A stretch of DNA of 64,000 nucleotides, taken from Erythrobacter aureus. Its GTDB lineage: Bacteria; Pseudomonadota; Alphaproteobacteria; Sphingomonadales; Sphingomonadaceae. A model generated the notes under the pieces. That model was given only the letters and a program-made list of their open reading frames with translations. It ran no database searches and was not told where the DNA came from. The position numbers and the translations under genes are program-made. Within the stretch, counting starts at the first letter, position 1; every line of letters starts with the position of its first letter. Below are positions 58,946 to 64,000 of the stretch, piece by piece. The DNA lies in the NCBI RefSeq assembly GCF_003355455.1, contig NZ_CP031357.1, positions 474,501 to 538,500 on the forward strand, read 5' to 3'.

Positions 58946-59232
58946 TCGATTTTCTTGCGCGCTTCCTCAATCGATTCGTCGTGCCCCGTACCTGAAGACA
59001 GGAAGACGAGCCCCATCAGCGCGCTGGTGAGCAACATCGTGAAGCCGATGCCGAGCGCGGTGGCGATGTAGAAGTGAATCGACACCTCTTCGTCGCCATA
59101 TTTGTAAAGCAGCGCCAGCGCGATCGCCACGATCCCGACGGTCAGCAGGAACATGAAGCGCATGATGCGCCTGAAGCGGGCCCAGGCGAAGGCCGCGCTT
59201 TCCGGATCGTCGAGGAGGGATTTTTGCGTCAT
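58942..59232 (-). CDS. Hypothetical two-helix membrane protein
   Basis: 96 aa. Membrane segments FRRIMRFMFLLTVGIVAIAL and FYIATALGIGFTMLLTSALM flank a short loop; charged C-terminus (DESIEEARKKID). No family named, though similar small proteins are conserved in Erythrobacteraceae. Divergent from the CBS-domain gene, 114 bp apart. Confidence 0.72.
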   Translation of the reverse strand: MTQKSLLDDPESAAFAWARFRRIMRFMFLLTVGIVAIALALLYKYGDEEVSIHFYIATALGIGFTMLLTSALMGLVFLSSGTGHDESIEEARKKID

Positions 59233-59346
59233 CGCGAAGCCACATGGCGCGCACCGGCATGATAATCAACGCTTCCCCGCAATCCGATTCGCTTTTTCGA
59301 GTCGAAAATGGCATTCTGACCACTTCATCACAGGAGGATATGGCGT

Positions 59347-59778
59347 ATGGAAATCCGCAGGTTGATCGAAGGGCGCGCGAGTTCGGACATCATTTCCTGT
59401 GCGTTGGACATACCTGTCCGCGAAGCCATCGCTCTTCTGGCCTCGAAACGGATCGGCGCCATACCCGTAACCGAACACGGGAAGGTAGTCGGCATCTTTT
59501 CCGAACGCGACGTTATCTATCGCCTCGCCGATGAAGGCGATGCATGCCTTTCCAGACCGCTTGGCGACGTGATGACCGCGCCGGCGATCACCGTGAACCG
59601 CGATACGCCGGTGCTCGAAGCGCTCGCCTTGATGACACGCCGCCGCATTCGCCACCTTCCGGTCGTCGATGGAGCCGAGATGTGCGGCTTCATTTCGATT
59701 GGCGACCTCGTCAAGGCTCGGCTCGACGAGATCCAGCACGAGGCGGAAGCGATGCGCGAATATATCCAGACCGCTTGA
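59347..59778 (+). CDS. CBS domain protein
   Basis: 143 aa with tandem CBS motifs: VREAIALLASKRIGAIPVTE, VGIFSERDVIYRLAD, then PAITVNRDTPVLEALALMTR, IRHLPVVDGAEMCGFISIGD. Preceded by AGGAGG. CBS pairs bind adenine nucleotides and usually act as energy sensors. No fused effector domain. Lies 31 bp before erpA. Confidence 0.93.
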   Translation: MEIRRLIEGRASSDIISCALDIPVREAIALLASKRIGAIPVTEHGKVVGIFSERDVIYRLADEGDACLSRPLGDVMTAPAITVNRDTPVLEALALMTRRRIRHLPVVDGAEMCGFISIGDLVKARLDEIQHEAEAMREYIQTA

Positions 59779-59809
59779 GACCGGCCGCAGCGCTCCCTAC
59801 ATCCAGCTC

Positions 59810-60139
59810 ATGACCACCGCCCCGACACTGACCGATGCCGCTGCGGCCCGCATTGCCGCGATCGCCGCGAAGCAGGCCAAGCCTGCAATCTTGCGCCTGT
59901 CGGTCGAAGGGGGCGGGTGTTCGGGTTTCCAATATAAATTCGATCTCGCGGAGTCGCCCGAAGGCGACGATTCGGTGAGCGAAAATGACGGTGTGAAACT
60001 GGTGGTCGACGCAGTCAGCATGGACCTCGTCGCCGGAAGCACGGTCGATTTCGTCGAATCGCTCGGTGGGGCTGCTTTCAAGGTCGAGAATCCGCAAGCG
60101 GCCGCCGGTTGCGGCTGTGGATCCAGTTTCGGGATCTAA
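59810..60139 (+). CDS. erpA: ErpA-type iron-sulfur insertion protein
   Basis: 109 aa from ATG 59810. A-type Fe-S carrier with cysteines in VEGGGCSGFQYKF and AAGCGCGSSFGI. Delivers clusters to target enzymes. It is a second A-type protein besides SufA at 31035, and lies apart from the suf genes. Confidence 0.93.
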   Translation: MTTAPTLTDAAAARIAAIAAKQAKPAILRLSVEGGGCSGFQYKFDLAESPEGDDSVSENDGVKLVVDAVSMDLVAGSTVDFVESLGGAAFKVENPQAAAGCGCGSSFGI

Positions 60140-60288
60140 GGTCCTGCCCGCCTGTTCGGAGGGGCTTGCACGCTTCCCCGGCGCCGCGACACAGTGGCTT
60201 GCGCCGCCCGCTCCCCGCTTGGCGAGCGGAACGCGCGTGTCGGCCTTGATGCTAGCCAAGGCCGGGGCGACGCCATAAGACCCACGCC

Positions 60289-61074
60289 ATGCGTATCGCC
60301 AGTTTCAATATCAATGGGATCAAGGCCCGTCTGCCGCGCCTGAAGGAATGGCTCGAGGAAACCCGGCCCACCGTCGCCTGCCTGCAGGAAATCAAGACGA
60401 TGGATGAGGGCTTTCCCGCCGAAGAATTCGAAAGCATGGGCTACCAGGCAATCTGGCATGGTCAGAAGAGTTTCAATGGCGTGGCCATCCTTGCCGATGG
60501 CGAAAAGCCGGTGGAGATTCAGCGCGGCCTGGGCATCGACGGACCGAAGGATGGAGAGGGCGAACAGGCCCGCTATCTCGAGGCGGAGGTAAGGGGCCTG
60601 CGCATTTGCAATCTCTACCTGCCCAATGGCAATCCGCAGCCAGGGCCGAAATTCGAGTACAAGCTGGCCTGGATGGAGAAATTGCGCACGAGATTGCGCG
60701 CCATCTGGGAAGAACAGGTTCCGGCCGTGGTGCTGGGGGATTTCAATGTGATCCCCGAAGACAAGGATGTGTGGTCGGTCCGCGCGATGGCCTCGGACGC
60801 GCTGATGCAGCCCGAATCACGCGATGCCTATGCGCGACTGCTAGCCGACGGATGGACGGACGCAATCGACACGCTCAACCCGCGGGGCGGCGTATGGACC
60901 TACTGGGACTATCAGGCGGGCGCCTGGCAGCGCGATCATGGTTTCCGGATCGACCACCTTCTGCTGTCGCCCGAATTGGCCGACCGGATGAACGCGGCGG
61001 GTGTCGACAGGGAATATCGCGGACGCGAGAAAGCCAGCGATCATGCGCCCGTCTGGGTCGACTTGCGAGACTGA
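60289..61074 (+). CDS. xthA: Exodeoxyribonuclease III
   Basis: 261 aa. Class II AP endonuclease: MRIASFNINGIKARLPRL, CLQEIKTMDEGFP (metal glutamate), ICNLYLPNGNPQPG, VLGDFNVIPEDKDVW, YWDYQAGAWQRDHGFRIDHL and SDHAPVWVDL with the catalytic histidine. Cleaves abasic sites and 3' blocks in DNA base-excision repair. Confidence 0.95.
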   Translation: MRIASFNINGIKARLPRLKEWLEETRPTVACLQEIKTMDEGFPAEEFESMGYQAIWHGQKSFNGVAILADGEKPVEIQRGLGIDGPKDGEGEQARYLEAEVRGLRICNLYLPNGNPQPGPKFEYKLAWMEKLRTRLRAIWEEQVPAVVLGDFNVIPEDKDVWSVRAMASDALMQPESRDAYARLLADGWTDAIDTLNPRGGVWTYWDYQAGAWQRDHGFRIDHLLLSPELADRMNAAGVDREYRGREKASDHAPVWVDLRD

Positions 61075-61096
61075 CGCCGACCTAGCCCAAGGAGAA

Positions 61097-61122
61097 GGGG
61101 CCACCGCGCAAGCGGCAGCCCC
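61097..61122 (-). terminator. Hairpin between convergent xthA and cell-wall hydrolase
   Basis: GGGGC and GCCCC ends with inner CCGC and GCGG around a GCAA loop, with one mismatch. On the minus strand it is followed by TTCTCCTT. Probably terminates the hydrolase message and perhaps xthA. Confidence 0.5.
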
Positions 61123-61146
61123 TGCATCCGTGTGCGAAACTCGAGC

Positions 61147-61806
61147 TTAGCGATAGAAGACGTGGGTATCGATCGTCGCCACGGCTACCTTGCGGCGGCT
61201 CCAGCCGGGGCGCACATATTTCGCATGGAAATACACCGCATCATCCGCGCTGCTGTCCCACAGGCCGCGATGGGCGATACGCGCAATGGCCTGCGCGCGC
61301 TTCCACGCCGCCGATCCGGTCTTGATGCGCGGCATGCGGCCGTTCTTGACGAAGGAAAACTGAGACCGCTGATACACGACGGCGCAGTAGCTTGAGGGCC
61401 AACGGCGATCTTCGGCGCGATTCATAATTACCTTGGCGACGGCGAGTTGGCCTTCGAGCGGTTCGCCGCGCGATTCGAAATAGACCGCACCGGCGAGGCA
61501 CTGCAATTCTTCGGACAACTGCCCCGCAGCAGGCATGGCATCGATGAGGGCACGCAAGCTGTCGGCTTGCGGCACGTCATCGGCGAAATTCTCGGATTCG
61601 GCTTCCGCCTGGGCGGGAAGCTCCTGTACCACCTCGTTTTCAACGAATACCGGCACCACTTCCTCGGTGAGGGGGGCTTCGGTGGTAGCTGTTTCGGTTG
61701 CTTGCGCCGCAACCTGGGCGTTGGCGCCGGAACCTTCCGCTCCGGCAAACGTCGTAAGGGCGATCGCCGCGACAAGCGCGGTGAAACCAGTGAACTTGCG
61801 AATCAT
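61147..61806 (-). CDS. SleB-like cell wall hydrolase
   Basis: 219 aa. Signal peptide MIRKFTGFTALVAAIALTTF (cleavage near GAEG), a P/E-rich linker (residues 30-95), then the hydrolase_2 domain: LQCLAGAVYFESRGEPLEGQ with the catalytic glutamate, VAKVIMNRAEDRRWP, YQRSQFSFVKNG and DAVYFHAKYVRPGW. Probably a periplasmic lytic transglycosylase-like enzyme acting on peptidoglycan. Confidence 0.92.
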   Translation of the reverse strand: MIRKFTGFTALVAAIALTTFAGAEGSGANAQVAAQATETATTEAPLTEEVVPVFVENEVVQELPAQAEAESENFADDVPQADSLRALIDAMPAAGQLSEELQCLAGAVYFESRGEPLEGQLAVAKVIMNRAEDRRWPSSYCAVVYQRSQFSFVKNGRMPRIKTGSAAWKRAQAIARIAHRGLWDSSADDAVYFHAKYVRPGWSRRKVAVATIDTHVFYR

Positions 61807-62007
61807 TATTGGCAGACAACTAAGCGGTTGGCGGTCTGTCGCAGGCTGGGACCCATGGCGCGTTGATTGCGTCCTTGATGGCGGATCCGTTAACGGGCCT
61901 GCCGGCCACCCCCCGTCTGCGTGCTAGCGTGCCGACCCCATTGCCGTCCTACGCCGCCTGCGCATCGAAGTTGGCGGCCAAATAGTCGCAACTGAAATCA
62001 AGTCAAG

Positions 62008-62343
62008 TCAATCGACCGCGCTTGCGACGAAGCGTTCGGCATTTTCGACGTCCAGCTCGATCACCCAGCAATCGGGGTCGGAAGCTCGCCTTTTCGCGAC
62101 ATACTCGTCAAATTCTCCCCGATTTTCAGAGTCTTGCTCACGCGTACATATGAAGCGCCGGGACCCGTCGAGCTGGGGCATGCGCTCCCACAGGCGGGTA
62201 TTTTTGCCACTATGTGTGGTTAATACGAGAATGACCCCTGCGTCTTTCTCGCCCTTTTGCAGCACCATTCCGAAGCCCCCCGCACCTTCCACCGCTCTGA
62301 TCAGCCCGGAAACCTCGATATGGGAAGGCAGACGTTCGTCCAT
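62008..62343 (-). CDS. DUF1491 family protein
   Basis: 111 aa. VSGLIRAVEGAGGFGMVLQK, GVILVLTTHSGKNTRLWERM and RRASDPDCWVIELDVENAER match DUF1491, an alphaproteobacteria-specific family of unknown function. Stop to start distance to the thioesterase upstream is 5 bp, so likely one operon with it and hpf. The 201-bp spacer to its right end side (61807-62007) holds no recognised feature. Confidence 0.88.
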   Translation of the reverse strand: MDERLPSHIEVSGLIRAVEGAGGFGMVLQKGEKDAGVILVLTTHSGKNTRLWERMPQLDGSRRFICTREQDSENRGEFDEYVAKRRASDPDCWVIELDVENAERFVASAVD

Positions 62344-62348
62344 ATGGA

Positions 62349-62813
62349 TCAGGGGTTTGTCACATAGCCCGGCAGGCTCGACAGGGGGATGTGCGAGCGC
62401 ATGAAGGTGCCGGTTCCGCGGCCGATCTCGTCACCCTCGGCATCGACCAGCCGCGATTCGGCGACAAATACGCGCTTGCGCCCACTCACCCAGCGCCCCT
62501 CGGCCACGACTTCGCCCACCCGTACCGGTTTGGTAAAATGCAGATTGAAGGAAGTCGTCAGCAGGAAACGGTCGGTAACGAAGGTGTTGGCGGCGTAGAA
62601 TCCGGCATCGTCGAGCATCTTGAAATAGATCGTGCCATGCGCCGCCCCGGCCGCATGATAGACCTCTTCCGTGATGTCGAAGGTGATCCGCGCCGTACCT
62701 TCGCCGGTTATTTCGAGCCGCGAGGAAAACAGCGCATTGACCGGCGCCGATGCATAGAGGCTCTCGAGCGCGCGATAATGGCGCTGTGCCCCGCTGGTTG
62801 CGGCCCCGGTCAC
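62349..62813 (-). CDS. PaaI-like hotdog-fold thioesterase
   Basis: 154 aa from GTG 62813, which has AGGGAG upstream and avoids overlap with hpf; an ATG at 62861 is the alternative. Hotdog fold: ITEEVYHAAGAAHGTIYFKM with the conserved HG near the catalytic loop, DDAGFYAANTFV, LTTSFNLHFTKPVRVGEVVA. Expected to hydrolyse an acyl-CoA; substrate unknown. Confidence 0.87.
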   Translation of the reverse strand: MTGAATSGAQRHYRALESLYASAPVNALFSSRLEITGEGTARITFDITEEVYHAAGAAHGTIYFKMLDDAGFYAANTFVTDRFLLTTSFNLHFTKPVRVGEVVAEGRWVSGRKRVFVAESRLVDAEGDEIGRGTGTFMRSHIPLSSLPGYVTNP

Positions 62814-62829
62814 GGTAATGCGGTCTCCC

Positions 62830-63399
62830 TCAGCGCGGCTCGACCCAGCCGATCGAGCCATCGTGACGCCGATAGACCATATTGTGTTCGCCGCTACCCG
62901 CATTCTTGAACAGCAGGCCATTGGCATTCTGGAGGTCCAGCAGCATCACGGCATCCGCCACACTGCATTCGGGAATGATCGCCTTGGTTTCTGCGATGAT
63001 CGGCGGGCTGTCGGCGGTGATTTCTTCGTCATTGTCGGGTTCCGGCACCCCGAAAATCGTATAGGCGGCTTCTTCTTCCCGGACCGCATGCGCGGCTTGT
63101 TTGTGACGGTCCTGGATGCGGCGCTTGTAACGGCGCAGCTGCTTTTCGATCTTGCCTGCCGCCGCGTCGAACGCCTGATGGACGTCATGCGCCTCGGCAT
63201 GGCCCTTGAGGATCAGGCCCTGCATCACATGAGTCACGATATCCGACGTGAAGGAGCCTCCGGGCCCCTTGCCGAAAGTGACGTGCGAGGAAATCGCGCG
63301 GTTGAAATATTTCTCGACGATGGAGTTCAAACGATCGCCGACATGCTCCTGCAAGGCTGCGCCGGTATCGATCTGGTGGCCGGAAACACGTATATCCAT
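62830..63399 (-). CDS. hpf: Long-form ribosome hibernation promoting factor
   Basis: 189 aa from ATG 63399 with AAGGAG upstream. N-terminal HPF/RaiA fold (MDIRVSGHQIDTGAALQEHV, SHVTFGKGPGG, HAEAHDVHQAFDAAAGKIEK, QLRRYKRRI) and C-terminal dimerising domain (PPIIAETKAIIPECSVADAV, LLDLQNANGLLFKNAGSGEH, MVYRRHDGSIGWVEPR). It pairs 70S ribosomes into inactive 100S dimers in stationary phase. Confidence 0.94.
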   Translation of the reverse strand: MDIRVSGHQIDTGAALQEHVGDRLNSIVEKYFNRAISSHVTFGKGPGGSFTSDIVTHVMQGLILKGHAEAHDVHQAFDAAAGKIEKQLRRYKRRIQDRHKQAAHAVREEEAAYTIFGVPEPDNDEEITADSPPIIAETKAIIPECSVADAVMLLDLQNANGLLFKNAGSGEHNMVYRRHDGSIGWVEPR

Positions 63400-63477
63400 C
63401 TTGTCGTTTTCTCCTTTACCGTCCCCCGAGCGATCCCAAATCCCCGGCCCCACCGCCGGTTCCCAATGGCCCGCGAT

Positions 63478-64000
63478 CTAGCCCCATAAAGGGTTCTCGA
63501 TCCCGGCCATGAAGTTCCTGTGTCGCGCCAGTTCGGCCTCGCTGGGAGTATGTCGGCGCGGTTCGCGCCGAGGGCCGACAGGTGCCTTACGCACTGCCGA
63601 GATTTCGACCGGCCGGGAAATGTGTGCCGCAGCTACCTCTGCCGCGAGTTCGAGACCGATCTGGCGGCCGCCCCTGAGCTCGACATAGACCTGCGCCAGC
63701 AATTCGGCATCGAGCAGTGCTCCATGCTTTACCCGGTGGCTCCGATCGACTCCGTAACGCGAACACAGCGCATCGAGCGACAGCTTCGCGCCGGGATGGC
63801 GTTTGCGCGCAAGAGCCACCGTATCCACCATCCTGCTGGTGCAGACAGGCTCCATGTCGATGAGTGTCAGTTCTGCGTTGAGAAATCCAAAGTCGAACCC
63901 CGCATTGTGCGCGACCAGCGGAGAGCTCCCGATAAAATCGAGCAATTCGCCAGCCAGATCGCCAAACAACGGCTTGTCGGACAGGAACGCCGACGACAGA
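63478..64000 (-). CDS. dnaQ: DNA polymerase III epsilon subunit (5' part outside window)
   Basis: Partial: the 3' 174 codons. DnaQ-type 3'-5' exonuclease: PLVAHNAGFDFGFLNAELTL (Exo II), TSRMVDTVALARKRHPGAKL with LSLDALCSRYGV, and HGALLDAELLAQVYVEL (Exo III, HxAxxD). The tail after residue 170 of the fold is linker-like and would contact the alpha subunit. It provides proofreading in the replicase. The start lies beyond the right edge. Confidence 0.93.
   Translation of the reverse strand, partial: LSSAFLSDKPLFGDLAGELLDFIGSSPLVAHNAGFDFGFLNAELTLIDMEPVCTSRMVDTVALARKRHPGAKLSLDALCSRYGVDRSHRVKHGALLDAELLAQVYVELRGGRQIGLELAAEVAAAHISRPVEISAVRKAPVGPRREPRRHTPSEAELARHRNFMAGIENPLWG

Overview
The window looks like a chromosome segment of an alphaproteobacterium of the order Sphingomonadales, most likely an Erythrobacteraceae member. 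This is inferred from gene neighbourhoods (sufR-sufB-sufC-sufD-sufS-sufT-sufA, rplM-rpsI, thiS-thiG fusion, a pcm-like gene next to tolC, popZ, UrcA, DUF1491), GC-rich codon use and many TGATG/ATGA operon overlaps. No rRNA, complete tRNA or CRISPR array was seen.

Layout. Positions 1-10.4 kb are accessory: a partial FtrA-like regulator, rhodanese, acetyltransferase, a HipBA toxin-antitoxin module, a truncated TonB-dependent receptor with its FecI-type sigma factor, a split DUF6499/DUF2285 locus typical of conjugative elements, and a quorum-sensing operon luxR-luxI-phytanoyl-CoA dioxygenase-gntR. A tyrosine integrase (10.4-11.8 kb) follows, then a 44-nt 3' fragment of a tRNA-Arg(CCG) gene at 11959-12002.

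From 12.0 to 30.9 kb lies what reads as a second integrative island. Its right end (30884-30897) repeats 14 nt of the tRNA-Arg tail, and its own integrase sits just inside that end. The cargo is strongly themed on RNA damage. RtcR (CARF domain, sigma-54 activator) faces a sigma-54 promoter driving the Ro60 orthologue Rsr, five consecutive Y-RNA-like genes (four carrying tRNA-mimic modules), RtcB ligase, an unknown 150-aa protein, RlaP nucleotidyltransferase and RtcA cyclase. Then come a three-gene ABC-3C conflict system with a restriction-endonuclease-like effector, a decayed mobilisation module (TraA and DUF6118 remnants, an oriT-like nick site, TraC/TraD-like genes), and a second RNA-repair operon (unknown 162-aa protein, RtcB2 ligase, PrfH release factor) behind a leader ORF and a hairpin that covers the ribosome binding site.

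From 31 to 64 kb the content is core chromosome: the suf Fe-S operon interrupted by two extra genes and flanking palindromic repeats, pyrD, gamma-glutamyltransferase, an acyl-CoA ligase, thiSG, merC, ctaA, cutA, rplM-rpsI, a metallophosphoesterase and a lipid kinase, a LytTR two-component pair, fumarase, pcm-like/tolC, popZ, erpA, xthA, a cell-wall hydrolase, DUF1491, a thioesterase, hpf and the end of dnaQ. Several genes (tolC, the gene at 47.3 kb, traA) show apparent one-base deletions, mostly in G runs, which may be sequencing errors or real decay.

The most interesting content is the Y-RNA array, whose tRNA mimics are circularly permuted at different points, and the joint carriage of two RNA-repair systems and an ABC-3C system on one tRNA-borne island.
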